A DNA stretch of 64,000 nt, from positions 73,857,501-73,921,500 of the forward strand of contig CM043698.1 of NCBI GenBank assembly GCA_023935145.1, in the 5' to 3' direction. The translations under genes were made by a program, and so were the position numbers. Shown here piece by piece: positions 1 through 12,482 of this stretch (the first letter of the stretch is position 1; each line of letters opens with the position of its first letter). Source of the stretch: Bretschneidera sinensis. Lineage: Eukaryota > Streptophyta > Magnoliopsida > Brassicales > Akaniaceae. The notes under the pieces were generated by a model. The model worked only from the letters and a program-made list of their open reading frames with translations. It ran no database searches and was not told the DNA's origin.

Positions 1-2165
1 AAGGATTCAAGATATCTACAAAGGGCAGATTCATCATTCAGATCACACAGAGGTCTAAAATCAGTGCAGAGTCATTCCACCTTTGGTTAAAGGATGTAGC
101 ATGTTGAATGCATCCCCTATCAGAAGTGCACCAGGAGTGGGATGAGGAGAAGCATGTGCACTTCTATTTGGCATTGATTTTATGTTCCTTTGTCCATGGC
201 AGACATAAAAGCAGTGCAGCTCAGGGGGATTCGAAATACAAGTTGCTTGATTAGTCCAAAAATCAGTAAGTAGGAAGCAAATATCAAAGATGCTCTCATC
301 AGAATCCAATGGCAGGGTAGCAATTATGAGGCACTCCAACAAATTAAAACCACCATCAAAATTATGACAATAATGGTTATTAACAAAAAGAATTTATTTT
401 CAGAAAGCAGACATCCTTGCTTTAAAAGCTGGCATATACAAAGAAAATGAAATAATTTTGGCTATGATCAAGATAACAGACTGTTTCCATCTCAGGTGGA
501 ATTGATCATCAAATTGCATCCAAAGCAACGTAGTCTGAATTAGCATCAAGCCATAATAGATATAAAGAAATCATTGAAAGAAAGAGAGATACCAGTGGTG
601 CTAACACAGACTTCAAGTAGTGGGCCATTTCACCATTGGAAACAGATGGTACTTTTTGGCAAGGTACATCGACCAAGCTGCGAATATCAGTACTACAGAC
701 AGGAAAAAAAAAAAGATAGGTGAAGGGTCTCCCAGTTTGGCATGCCCATGATTTGCAAATGGAAGCTTACAGTTCTCCAGGATCAAACCAATAAATGGGA
801 TATCAAACTGCAGATTTGATAATTAACTTTTATTTTAGTTCAATCTTAAAGGAAGATTAAGCATTAGTACCAGTGCAGAAATCTATTACACAAAACATGT
901 TGTAGGAGAAGTTTAACACAGTTTTTAAAATTTTCATGCATCCTATAGGAGAGAATCACAAAATTATTTCTTAACCACTGAATTTTGACATAAGAGCTTG
1001 ATTAACCTTAGTAAACTTTCTCTTTCTATTTGACAAAATTGGGTTAGCATTCACACCTTAGGATTGCAAAGAGAGCTCGCAGATTTGTGAAACAACCATC
1101 ACATACTATAGTGATGGAAACATATGCTGTCAGCTCTTGACCGGTCTTAGTTTTATACTGAACTCCTTTGATAGTCCCCCTTTTCTTCAAGTAGTGTTGT
1201 TACCGTTCCTTGTTCCACTCTTACACTGCAGAAATTTAAGAAAGAGGACACAAATGATTAGAGTTTGCGACAAGATTACTTAATTAGTAGATGTCCAGGA
1301 AAACTTTCCAACTAGACGGTCACAATGGATCTTAACCAATAGTACCATTAGTAGTTATGCAGTCAACAAAGCAGAGACCTGAAATTGAATAATTTCTCTA
1401 GGACTAAATTGGAATGCTCTCAACAAGGTACCAATAGAAGAAGAAAAGTACTTTATGATTAACATTACCAAAATCAAATTATAACGAGAATTGAAAACCA
1501 AATTTCAATTTAGAGCACAACGTCTAAGCTGTTGAATTAGCTGCAATTGGTGGAAAATACATTGCCTAGTGAAATTTTGAAAGACACCATGCTTCTGCTA
1601 TTTTATTTTAGTTTACTTTTTTTGTAATAGATGCTTACTGGACTAGAAAACAGAATATGTACATAGTGAAATGAACATCTATAAGAGAAAGGAAGACTAC
1701 TTGGGAAGGGATGCAACTTTCTCTTGCATCCTTTGTATGAAACACCCATTGCGGAAGCTTTTCCCAGCTGCATCTGCACAAAGCTTCTTCAAGGGCTAAG
1801 AAAGTTGAGTATTTTGTAAAGAGTGTATCCGAGCACGCGCTGAGCATCAATCTCATTTACGGAATCTGGCAGCATCACAGCTGATATCCAATTAAAAAGA
1901 AAAAAAAGGAAAAAAGATAGTACGAATCAAAAGTCACTAATTACAATCAGCTCAAATAAAAACAGTTACAACAAGTTTCTGCAAATCAGACAGGTCTTCA
2001 TTTTGACACGCAAGGTGAAAGTGAAATATGCTTAACTATCTTGCTTACCTTAACGACTCAAATCAATTAGTTTCAAGTAGCCCCCTGGCTATAGGAGTTC
2101 ACCAACAATTCTACCAGGTTTAGTTAAGTATCTTTCAATCACATGTACTAAGCTTCCATCCTGCA
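1..2165 (-). pseudogene. Squalene epoxidase (squalene monooxygenase) pseudogene, intron-containing, truncated by the window edge
   Basis: Reading the minus strand downward, pieces of squalene epoxidase, the ER flavoenzyme making 2,3-oxidosqualene for sterols and triterpenes, appear in the right order. About 2156-2067 gives VHVIER..RIVGELL then PGGYLKL. About 1860-1690 gives EIDAQRV..GYTLYK and later FIQRM. About 1230-1050 gives EQGTVTTLLEEKGTIKG and IVCDGCF. About 795-590 gives GLILENCKLPFANHG and SLVDVPCQKVPSVSNGEM. About 245-1 gives PNRS..PHPTPGALLIGDAFNM..HPLTKGGMT and RPLCDLND..LCRYLES. Breaks seen: a stop in place of Gln in the GELLQPGG motif, a stop in place of Tyr near position 1805, indels in the 180-245 stretch, and loss of about 13 residues after GGMT with a stop and frameshift. 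Introns remain between the pieces, so this is a decayed gene copy and not a processed pseudogene. The first exon was not found within 2165-3600. Confidence 0.88.
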
Positions 2166-2765
2166 ATATACAGCCCAAAGCAAGGTTTGCAGATCATGAT
2201 CCGGCAACATAAACCGACACATGCAAGTGCCCACACAAATCTCAGTGAATAGGACTCTCCATAATGTCCGTTTTAAGTTTTTAACTATTTTCCAAGTTTG
2301 TTTCCACTAATCATCTCTGTTTACAACAAAAACAGATGGCCAATCTTTGTCACTATTTTACTTCTTGAGTCAGAGAAAATTGGAGTCATGTAATTATAGC
2401 ACTCAATGACCAAACAAATTCCTTGAATGCTCAATAAAAATGCACTGAAGAAATGCTGAATGCAGAAACATAAAAAAATATTTCACTGTAAGATACTTTT
2501 CATGTTCTGTTTCACATTAGAGTGATGCAGAAAATTTTTCTTGGGTTTGAAACAATGAAAAAATCCATTAACAACCCATGTGAGATAGTACCAAACACAA
2601 TGTTGAAAACTGTATTTCTTTATCTGTCATAGAGTCTGTAACACTAAGGCCCCATCACCCAAAAGGGCTAGCCAATATTTTGGTGCATTGGACACAAATG
2701 ATGTAGTTGTTCCAAATCGCTTTCCATGGAAAATTATCAACCTCCTCCGAAGATACATTCAAAAG

Positions 2766-2942
2766 AAGAGCCTTATAGGCTCGGCCTTCGAGATGGCGGT
2801 TCCCCCGTGAGGTCTCGGGTTCGAGTCCTGCCACTGCGCTACACATCCTGCGATTTACATCCTCCACAGGGTCCTAGGGCAAGGATTGTGGGGCCGGTCG
2901 TAATGGTCCATTATCCAAAAAAAAAAAAAAAGAGCCTTGTAG
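2766..2942 (+). mobile_element. tRNA-derived SINE with target-site duplications
   Basis: A body of about 150 bp (2779-2929) carries a canonical RNA polymerase III B box, GGTTCGAGTCC, at 2818-2828 and ends in a poly-A tract. It is flanked by near-identical 13-bp direct repeats: AAGAGCCTTATAG at 2766-2778 and AAGAGCCTTGTAG at 2930-2942. That is the structure of a retroposed SINE. The A box is not clear, so the 5' end may be diverged or truncated. I do not recognise the family. Confidence 0.8.
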
Positions 2943-3380
2943 TAAGATGACCTCAAACTTTCCACTCAAATTCAACTTCCACTTTGCTTTGTTTCAACAA
3001 GTAAATTAACTTTCACCTTATAAATGTTTTCAAAGAAATTTCACATATGCGCCACCTTCCAATCATGAACATTTTGGTCCATAGCAATTCCCAAACAATC
3101 TCCTCATCATGAATATTCATATACGAGCTAACCAAAGCATATTTATCTCTTACAATAGAGAAAACATCCAAATATTATCTTTCAAGAAGTGTAACTGAAC
3201 CAAACATCGTGCCAAAACCAAATGTCATTACCATTGTCGCACTCAAAAGAGACTTAAGGAATAAAATCCATCAATCTCTTATAACCCACTTCCAAACCCC
3301 CACACCATAATCACCACAACCCTCCTTCACAATCCACCTATTATGCTCCACCCCAAACTTTGCTACAATAACTTTCGCCA

Positions 3381-3429
3381 TAAGTGATCCTTTTCTTTTT
3401 TTTTGATAAGTAATAAGTGATCCTTTTCT
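3381..3429 (-). mobile_element. Severely 5'-truncated retroposon tail between 16-bp direct repeats
   Basis: TAAGTGATCCTTTTCT occurs at 3381-3396 and again, identically, at 3414-3429. Only 17 bp lie between the copies: a T run followed by GATAAGTAA. On the minus strand this reads TTACTTATC followed by A residues, which looks like the extreme 3' end of a LINE or SINE. The simplest reading is a target-primed insertion that copied only a few bases of its template. Confidence 0.55.
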
Positions 3430-3623
3430 AACATGAGCCTGCAAAGCCATACCAAGAAGTTCTTCGTTAGAAGAGCACTAGGGATTTTATGCCAAGACCC
3501 CTTGATCAATTTGGCAACAACTAAGCTGCTACTGCAAAGCTACCAACTGCTAAAGCCACTTATGTTTTAGTGAAACAAGCAATTAGAGATCTGCTTTGGC
3601 AACGCAAGAAGCCATTCTCAAAC

Positions 3624-6361
3624 TTACCAGTAATCTTTACAAGAACAGACCCCATTCTTAAAATGGTGATACCTAATCCGATCCCTGACAATGATGTCCC
3701 TATCATAAACCTTTGAAATGAACTTTGTTGCTTGGTGGCAATCCCCACAAACTCTTAAGTTCTTCACAATGCGAATTGGAGTTCCAGGTTCTGTGTTCAT
3801 CAACCCAAAAGCAATAGCTAACTTCTCACTATGCTTTGACAAGGTTGTCTCTTTCTCTTCCCCATCATCAATATCAAGCAACACCTCTCCCACTTCTGGA
3901 ACATACCCAGCGGTTTTCAGCTTCGTGGCCATCTCATCCAAGAACAAATAAAGCTGCTTAGTTTGGGAGTGGGATCGGTCTCCCACAAGGAACTGATGGA
4001 ACACTCCACCTAACTCAATGGAGCTACAACCTGGAATTTTCCTTTTCCCACTTCCTTCAATCGTATCCCTCATAACCTTTGCTTCATTCCATCTCCCAGA
4101 TGCAGAATATATGTTAGCCAATATAACATGGCAACCAATATGGTTAGAATCCAACTCTTTAACGATTTTTCCTATTCGCTCTCCCCTTTCAATATCTTTA
4201 TGAATTTTGCAAGCACCAAGTAGTGCTCCCCATATAGCAGCATCTGGGGCCATTGGCATATTTAACATGGTCTCTTCAGCTTCCTTCAAGAACCCAGCAC
4301 GCCCTAGTAGATCTACCATACACCCATAATGCTCTATCTCTGGCTCAATGCCATAAGAAATAGACATTGACTTAAAATATCCTCTTCCTTCCTCAACCAT
4401 ATATCCATGGCTGCAAGCATTTAATAAGGAAACAAATGTGACTTTGTTGGGATAAACTTTTCCAATCTTCATTTGCTTAAAAAGATCAATTGCTTCCTTG
4501 GATTTTCCATGCATTGCAAACCCACCAATCATAGCATTCCATGCCCAAACTTTTTGCTTCAGATTATGTCCATTGTTAAAAACTTTTAGCGCAAAATCTA
4601 TCTCCCCACACTTTGCATACATGTCAATGAGGCTAGCAAGCAGATGCTCATTCATATTGATCTTACCCTTGTCAATATAGACATGGATCCACCTTCCTTG
4701 GTCCAATGCCACCAGATTTGCACATGCCGCTAGAGCACTTGTCAGAGTAAACTCATTTGGAATGGCACCAGTTTGCAACAATTTGTGAAAGAGATCCAAA
4801 GCCTCCATGAAACAACCTGCCTATAGGTAACACAGTGTCCATAAGTCCATCTAGTTGTTAAGTTGTATCAAAATGAAAAATAATATTATCCCAAACAGCA
4901 TAGCTTTGTACTGCCAATTTTGACTAAGAGAGAGTGTTTAAGTTCTTATTCCCTATATAGTTTAGTGATACATTCATCTTTGTAAATGAATTATTATAGC
5001 CATTTGATTTGCATCTCATTCATGCATTCCAATCTCAGTCGCATCTTTTTCCCTCTCTTTTTCCTTGGAAAAGGGTATGATGGATAAGGAACAAAGTTAA
5101 AAATGCCACAACTTTGCACACGATCTGCCTATAGCACCCTTGCAGACAATCTACATAAGATCTCTAGGAAAGTCTTCATACCAAGTAATAGTATTGCTCA
5201 TATTACTCCCTAACTTCGATTAATAATCGTTTTCTAGATCTCAATCCTTTTAAGTGTAAAAATCGTTTTTATTTGTATATCATCCAAGAGAATTTGAGAA
5301 ATCAAAGAAAACAAATAAAAATAAAAATTTCCATGAACATATGAGTTGGAGTACTAAAACAACAATGAACAATGATGCTAGTTAAAAGCTCTTAGCATTC
5401 AATAAAATATCAAACATAGGTGATATACCTAAATATTCACTCCTTTTGCTGGGTCATCACGTCATCAATCACAGGAGATGTGATGATAATCATTGTTTAG
5501 AGTAAGTTGACATGTTTCCACATTTAAAGCGAATCAAGAAAGAAAAAAAGAGTTGGCATCAAAACTTTTCATGGCTTTCTCAATGATTATTGAGCCATAG
5601 GAAGCCTTGACGCAACGATTAACACAGCTATTGCAACCATACTCCATAAACTAACGAAAAAATTACTTAAATGAATAACCTACCTGCACGTAACCAGCTA
5701 TGAGAGTACTCCATGACACAACATCGCGTTCACTCATTTCATCAAACAACTCCTGAGCTCGACTCATTGCACCTTCCCCTACATACCCACCAATCATAAT
5801 ATTCCATGAGTACAAATCCCGGTTTACGCTCCGATCAAACACTCTCCTAGCCTCGTCAACCAAACCCCAATTCGCATACATTCCAATCAACGCATTAGAA
5901 ACAAACAAATTGCTCTCTAACCCAACTTTTATCGAATGGACGCGAACTTGTTCCCCCTCCAAAACTCCCAATCCATTACTACACGCCTTCAAAACGAACA
6001 CGAACGTGTAACGATTGGGAAAAAGGCCCGAAACCCGAGTCACGGATCGGAACATTACGAGAGAATTGTGACAAGCAGTGGGAGTTAGTGAACTTGCTTT
6101 GATCATGGTGTTATAGAGGAAAAGATCTGGTTGGGGAATTTGATCAAACACTTTATGGGCATAAGAAATAGAAGCAAAGCTCGAGAGAGTTAAGGGCTTG
6201 AGGAGTTCGTTGGCCGTGACGGGGTGGAGGATAAGTCCTGTGGTGATCAGTTGAGCATGAACTTGTTTGATATGGCACATTGATCTGCAATAATCAAGGA
6301 GATAGAGCGGGTTTTGATTTGAAGCTGAATGTCTTCTGAGGGTTGAAAAACAACGCTTCAT
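3624..6361 (-). CDS. DYW-type pentatricopeptide repeat (PPR) protein, two exons
   Basis: The coding sequence joins exon 1 (6361-5684) to exon 2 (4820-3624) across an 863-bp intron with GT donor (CAG|GTAGGT) and AG acceptor (CTATAG|GCAGG), giving about 624 residues. The ATG at 6361 is the first true methionine codon; upstream in-frame codons lack ATG. Successive PPR motifs of PLS type are visible (for example VSNALIGMYANWG, YSWNIMIGGYVGEG, VVSWSTLIAGYVQ, LASLIDMYAKCGEID, VWAWNAMIGGFAMHG). E and E+ regions follow, then a full DYW domain with HSEKLAIAFGL, the CGDCH zinc site and the C-terminal CSCKDYW. DYW domains are cytidine deaminases that edit C to U in chloroplast or mitochondrial transcripts; the target site cannot be read here. 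The N-terminus (MKRCFSTLRRHSASNQ) is basic and Ser-rich, as in a mitochondrial or plastid presequence. An intron is less common in this mostly intronless family. Confidence 0.9.
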
Positions 6362-6523
6362 TTTGAAGAAAAAAAGGATCAAAATTTTGAAAGACCAGAG
6401 GTGGCGGTCGGGTGATTTACGTGTTCCTTCCAAGTGAAATTTTTTTATTTTTCAAATAAAAAGAAATAGAAAGAAAGAAATGGGAAAAAAAGAAAAAGAA
6501 AAAGAAAAAGGAAAGCAAGAACG

Positions 6524-6547
6524 CGCTAGAAGGAGGGGTCGAACCTC

Positions 6548-6580
<33 letters not shown>

Positions 6581-6597
6581 AACTGAGCTATTCCAGC
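6524..6597 (-). tRNA. tRNA-Asn (anticodon GTT)
   Basis: The minus strand folds as a complete 74-nt cloverleaf. The acceptor stem pairs GCTGGAA with TTCTAGC (one G-T pair) and the discriminator base is G. The D arm has TAGCTCAGTTGGTTAGAGC, the anticodon loop is CTGTTAA (anticodon GTT), and the T arm contains GGTTCGACC. No intron is present. It looks like a functional nuclear tRNA-Asn and lies about 160 bp upstream of the PPR start codon on the same strand. Confidence 0.96.
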
Positions 6598-6599
6598 TT

Positions 6600-7331
6600 T
6601 GGAATTTTAATGATATATTTATATCTTTGTTTCTGTCAGTAAGAGACCATCCTTGGATCCGATGAACTATCACAAAGTTTTAAGAAAGGCAAGTTTTGTG
6701 GGATTGATGATTTTTTTTTTTTTTTGGTGGGAGGGGGAGAAAATTTTGTGGAAATTAGAGTCAGTTTATATTGAATTTTATTCTATTTTATTATAGTATT
6801 AAAAAGTATTTGGTGTTTAATAAAAATTGTAAAAAATACGGTCAAACTAATTGGTTAATTGTCTTGACATATAATTTATGGAATTGTTTTTAGATGTTGA
6901 AATTATGAATAAAAGTATATGAGTATCAAATTGATTTTAGTATTTGTAAAAATAAAAATATTAATTTTAAGCATAATAAAATATGAATAATAATAATAAT
7001 ACATTAAAGTAATAATATTTAACATAATAATTAAATTATTAATATTATTAACTAAAGTAACAATAATTGTTGTTAAATTAATAGTAATAATAATATTTTC
7101 AATCAAGAACACAAACAAATAGTCATGATAATTGATATTTATATAGTGAGAACTGCGCAAATAGCTTTGCCATATATTCAAGGACAATTCAAGAATGTAA
7201 TTTTAATTAAGATTGATTTTGAGATTAAAAGCTACAAAACCTAGTTTCTAATTTTGGATCTAAATAAGTTTTTTAAAGTTGCTTTTAGCTTTTGATTCAT
7301 CAAAAAATCACCCCAAAAAATAGGTGTTTGG
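6600..7331. other. AT-rich intergenic stretch with an ATT/AAT-rich low-complexity zone
   Basis: No gene is seen. Positions about 6900-7110 are dominated by short AAT/ATT/TAT units, including an (AAT)n-like run near 6985-7000. The ORF that can be drawn here (6903-7187, minus) is Ile/Asn/Tyr-rich and only reflects this composition. Confidence 0.6.
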
Positions 7332-8976
7332 CCCAGCTTGTTACGACTCGTACCCAAAAAGACTTCAACTGAGAATGTCGTGAATTCTTATTTAAGAAAA
7401 ATAAGATTATGAACAAAAACATTTAGCTGTAAAGTTAAAGTAATCTGTCTCGGTCCGCCAGATTTGCCTTAAATCTAGAGGATCGTGCGATGCTAAAACT
7501 TCTCCAAGTTCTAGCCATTATTTCTTCACCTTGAGTTTTCACCTCAAGAATTCACAAGACAACCTTTTTGAAGCCATAAGCCAAGACACCTTGAGTTTTC
7601 TCTGAAACTTAAACCCACGAGGTCATTAAACTCGCAAGACACTTAGCATTGTCCCATAGGTTATTGCATCGCTCTTGAACCAACCTGAAACATCCCACTG
7701 ACCTGAATAGCCATGAACACATGCTAATGGTTCTCATCAGCCCCCATGCCTTTAGACCCCAATGAGAAGCACTTACCCGATTAAGAGCACACGAGTAAAG
7801 TCCCATTGGAACCCCAAGACATCCTAGAAATGCCACAGAGTTGTCATCTGTGTCAATTCTTAGCTTAATGACATGCAATCCATCATACACTATTTGCCCA
7901 CTGAAGACGCACAATGTTGCCTCTCATTGTGCTTGCCACTAAACCATTGTTTGCCCACTGATGCACAGTTTCCTCTATACTTGTGGTAGACGCATGGATG
8001 ATAGTCCACCATCCTAACTAAGAGCATACCGCCTATAAATCCAACTTCCTATAACCAACTCTCAAACCTGACTGTACACACACAAACTGCAAGTCCAACC
8101 AAAGATAATCGATGCACAACTCGACCATCAATGCATAATGCCTTCCATCGTTATGCTGAACATATAGATAATAGTTCACAGCATAATCAATGATACCTCT
8201 ATGGGTGTCTCATTGCCACAATAGAACTGCACACTTCTTGCACACATAGTGTCAAGATATATCTTATAGCCCACACGATAGCGACCGTAAGTGTCGAAGC
8301 CTCAAGCACGGGAGAAGAGCGCAAAATAGTGCATACGAGCCACCTATACTGTCCATGAAGCTCCCCGCTTCATGGAAGATTGAGTCACTCTATGGTGGCC
8401 CTAAAGCCGCACCCCAAGTTTCCTTGGGAGGCTCACTTAGTGCCTACACATAGCTCAAACCATGCCCATCATGACCAATGTGTGTACACTAGGGGTGGTG
8501 GAGAGCCTTAATGACTATCCCCCCTATAGAGTCTTAAGTCATTCCGAGCATTACTAGAAGGAAACATACCTCACATTTGAGTCGTCATAATCCTTTAATA
8601 AATCCATTTTCCATAATCTGCCGAATCCGAGCATACCATATCACTGAGTGCATCTTCCAGACACTCTAAAATTCCCCATTAATTTTCGGAGTATAAACCA
8701 CATAATTATGAAACTGCCATTGTGTCACATTAGCACACCACTGACACACATCTGCTGCACAACTAAGCCACACTTACTGTATAATAGTCACAAAGATCAC
8801 CACACAGCCCATTCAAATGCCAACTCACGGGTAGCAACCATGTCAAATAGTGCATATTATGACACCCAGCTTATCACGACTCGTACCCAAAAAAAACTTC
8901 AACTTGGGAACATCGTGAATTCTTATTTAACAAAAATAGTATTATGAACAAAAACCTTTAGTTGTGAAGTTAATTA
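7332..8976. repeat. Pair of 110-bp direct repeats bounding non-coding repeat-derived DNA
   Basis: The segment at 7332-7440 (from CCCAGCTTGTTACGACTCGT) recurs at 8865-8976 (from CCCAGCTTATCACGACTCGT) with a few differences; both run through TCGTGAATTCTTATTTAA and ATTATGAACAAAAAC. They lie about 1.5 kb apart in direct orientation. The TGT.ACGACTCG start resembles the 5' ends of Gypsy LTRs, so this may be the wreck of LTR-retrotransposon DNA. No coding remains are recognisable between the copies. Confidence 0.5.
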
Positions 8977-9934
8977 AGTAAACCACCCCTACCCCCTTCC
9001 CACAAGATTGACTTTCTTTTCTTTGGCAGGATGGGGTTGATGTTCAGTGGCTCCAATCCCGAATGGGTGTAGAATGGAACAAGCTCGCATGCTCTAGCTG
9101 TAGCTCGGTTGAGGCGGAGGTCCCTCCCCAAGAGTTGTAGACCGGGCACATACGGGGTGCCCGCCTACGAGCAACTTATCTTGCATTCTAGTGAGTTCCG
9201 TTCACTTCCCATTTGCCTGGATTTAGCGAGCAGTTGGTTTGTCACAGCTTCCTATCCGAACACACACACATTTTTAAATCCCTCAGCCACAGTAACAAAT
9301 GTAACAATAACATCCAATAAAACTCAATTTATAAATCCATAAGAATTCAAATATTTGTCATGTCTCAAAGTCTCTGGCAGTAAAATAAAATAATTTAATA
9401 ACATATTATCCATGCCAATACTTCAAAGATTGATGAGTGGTGAAAATATCTATTAAAAACAATAAAATGTTGAAATCAAAATAACTTCGAGGAATGGCAT
9501 ATCGTAAAGCTCCACCTAACGTTGAAGTACGAGCTCACGTAGACGAGTCAAAGCCCAACCTACAAGAATCTAAAGGGAGAAAAGAGGATGAGCTAGGAAG
9601 CCCAATGAATACATCTACACGCAACGCACGACAACATTAAGAAAATATGGGACATGGATAATAATAATAGTTATAGAAATGTAACAACAATCAAGAATAT
9701 TCATTGGCAACTCTTTACCATGATACATGTATCAAATCAAAATATTTCAAGTAATTCAATAACCATTCTTTAGGTTGTAAAGCAATGCCAAAAATAGATG
9801 ATATCCTAACATGTATAATAATGAAACCATGTATTTAGAACAAAACTAGAAAACAAATAATTAACTCATTCATTACTTTATTAAATAGATTTGTCCATGC
9901 ACAGCGTTGTAGTGATAAAATACATACAAAAAAA

Positions 9935-10235
9935 TCCCCCAATGGATCGGTCGCATACCATAAAAACCCCAATGGATCAACCACATAACATCTTTCAATG
10001 GTCCCAATGAACAATTACATATCTCAACGCCTCCGTTGGACATAAATAATCACAATGACCCTAATGGCAAAAAATATATCTCGACACCTCCATTGGACAA
10101 AAATAATCATAACATCCCCAGTGGACAAAAATATATACCAATGCCCCAGTTGAGCAAAAATATCGTAATGGTCCTAGTGGCCATAAATATATCTCAACGT
10201 CCTCATTGGGCAAAAATAATCACAACTCATGTAAT
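9935..10235. repeat. Diverged tandem repeats (CCAATGGNC/ATATATCTCAACGCC units)
   Basis: The block repeats variations of a unit that alternates a CCCAATGG- or CCATTGGAC-like core with AAAAATATATCTCAAC or AAAATAATCACAA. The copies are clearly related but diverged. Such arrays occur inside the LTRs of some plant Gypsy elements; whether this one does cannot be decided here. Confidence 0.6.
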
Positions 10236-11409
10236 GGTTTTCGAATAATGTATCAATCAGGTATGTGTAACAACTTTCTCAAACCTAGGCATAGATTCAA
10301 ATATAACAAGTTTAAATGCGATATACATTATCCAATCAACTAGGAGGAACTATAGAATACATGTAAAGCTACATAAACTAGACTCGGTAAGTTGTGTTAG
10401 TCCACTCGTTCGTCCCACAACCTATATGCGATAATAATTCTAGTTATTACAACTTCTACGAATGTCTTGATGCATGAATGCGCATATGCGAAAATCAAAG
10501 CTAGATGCACCCTAACCCACAAAGTTGTTAATAAGGTAAAAAGTAATAAGAATACAAGTTCAAAGAATTATGTTAGTAATTCTAAGCTTAATGTTGGGGT
10601 TCAATGTTTACTTAAAATAATACTTATTTTGAGTCTTAACAACATTAAACGGCATTCTAACTTCTTTTTTTTTCCTTTTTCAAGATATAATATAATTCAT
10701 CCTTTATATATACAAACTAATGCATAGACTTCTTGTTGTGCCTCACATTAAAATTTTAAAATCTACATATTTATTGAGAAGTACACATCTCCATGTACTC
10801 TTTAAAATGACAATATCCAAGTAATTAGAGCATACGATATATACAAGATATGGCAATTGGGCATAGTTTCTTAACTAATACTATTATATTTAGGATTCGA
10901 ACGCTACCAAAGTGTCCTTGTCCATGTATTTCTATGTCTACATATATATCCTAAGATTTTAGTAAATAGTAGAAGAAGAATAAGGGTGAGCTAGGCCATT
11001 GCTTATGGAAAACAGAGCATCAAAAGCAAAATAGTCAATTTTTCTCAGAGGTTCCACTATATTAGCGGCTATTTTACATCAAATATGTTTTTTTTTTCTC
11101 AAGCCCAGCTAAATTAAAATTTTATTAGTAAAGATCATTTAGCTAATTCAACATCCAGCTATTCAATATTGTCTTTGTTTATCAAACAACCGCCATGAAA
11201 TTACTGCAGTATATTATATAGAAAGGGCATGTGATCAGCAAAATGAGATAAGTGCCTCACTCCACAACTTTCTTCACCCATAAAAAAGACAAGGATATAG
11301 ATAATGATGAGGCACAAAATATCCTCGATCAATAGACCATCGACATGTGGAAATATCCTCGGCCAATAGATCATCGACACGTGAAGTTGAAAGGTCATGT
11401 AATCATTAC

Positions 11410-11800
11410 ATCAAAGTGCAATTAACGAACCAACCCTCGTCTGATCACGCAATCGTCTGAGCACGTGAACACCTGAGCATGCGACTGTAACTTTCACTGT
11501 AGAAACGTGGGATCATCGGATTGAGCCATTCCTCCCACTTGGTCGACCTTGTCTTGGAATGCTATAAAAGGTGTGAGGTATGTAAAGCCAAAGGCATTAG
11601 AAAAAAATCCATATTAATCTGCTACTTAAAATTAGCTCTTAATCTTTCTTAAGCCCTCATCCTAACTAGAGCGTTTGAGCACCTTCAGAAGTTTTTCTTT
11701 CCCCTCCTTATGTGAGCCTGCTAGTTCACCACTTTTTTACTTATGCAGATTCCAAAAGTTGATTCTGAGTCAACATAGGTTCCTCGGCATCAACAGATAG
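11410..11800 (+). promoter_or_regulatory. Possible LTR-type promoter fragment
   Basis: A GC-richer stretch full of short ATCACGC/GAGCACGTGA-like words is followed by a TATA box (CTATAAAAGG, near 11561) and then a leader-like region ending at CATCAACAG near 11798. This is the arrangement of a plant LTR U3-R-U5 region. No paired LTR, primer-binding site or coding remains were found next to it, so it is at best a solo or truncated LTR. Confidence 0.35.
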
Positions 11801-12482
11801 CAACCTTGTCATGTCTAGCAGCTTCCACTGTGCAGAGAGAGAGACAATAAGCGACGGGCAGAGAAAATACCAGAGGAGAGATGGCCTGTACAAGATAGAG
11901 AAATATAAGAAAAACCAAAAAGGTTTTCAGCCTTTTTGGGCTGCTGCCGACAAAAAAATGAAGGAAAAAGGAATCATGCGTGGTGGGGTTCTATTTTATT
12001 TTATTAATTTTTTATAGATATTTATGAGATTTGGTACTTAAGACAATATAATTGAATCAAATTGTAATAGGAATCGGCCAACTCACAGACATCAACTGAT
12101 TAGGTGGGTGTTGTAGATTTAACCCTCTTAACTATTTTTTTTTCTCGTTTTTTTTTTCTTTATTCACACCATATCAACCTATTCCAAAAGAACTACACTC
12201 TATCCTCTCTGATATCCACTTCATCCGTGATCACATTCTCCAGAATACGGTTCGTCTACAATCCGTCAGTTCAGCCGATCAGACAGCTGACATTTTCACT
12301 AAGGCTCATCCACCCGGACGCTTTCACTCTCTGGTTTCCAAACTCAAGTTCACCTCCCACTTACCGCCTTGAGTTTGAGGGGGGATGTTAATGTATTATA
12401 TGGGCTTAGTCCCACATTGGTTGTGTATAGCTTTGCTTCTCCTATTAGCTTGTATAAATAGGATAATCCCACATTGGTTGTG

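Larger units (their letters stand above)
8977..12209. other. Non-coding, repeat-derived intergenic DNA
   Basis: No convincing gene is present. Phrases such as GGATGAGCTAGGAAGCCCAATGAA (in part, near 9580-9608) and the tandem-repeat block at 9935-10235 resemble Gypsy LTR sequence. A second LTR-like promoter segment is annotated separately at 11410-11800. Small ORFs in this range have no recognisable domain and were left out. Confidence 0.4.

Noticed and set aside
7609..9342. Small ORFs 7609-7914, 8648-8947 and 9109-9342
   Set aside because: No recognisable domain, and they lie in repeat-derived DNA.
12104..12391. 95-codon ORF, plus strand (C-terminal part also in 15338-15712)
   Set aside because: Its C-terminal part is the RNase H tail read out of frame; the real frame ends at the TGA near 12370.
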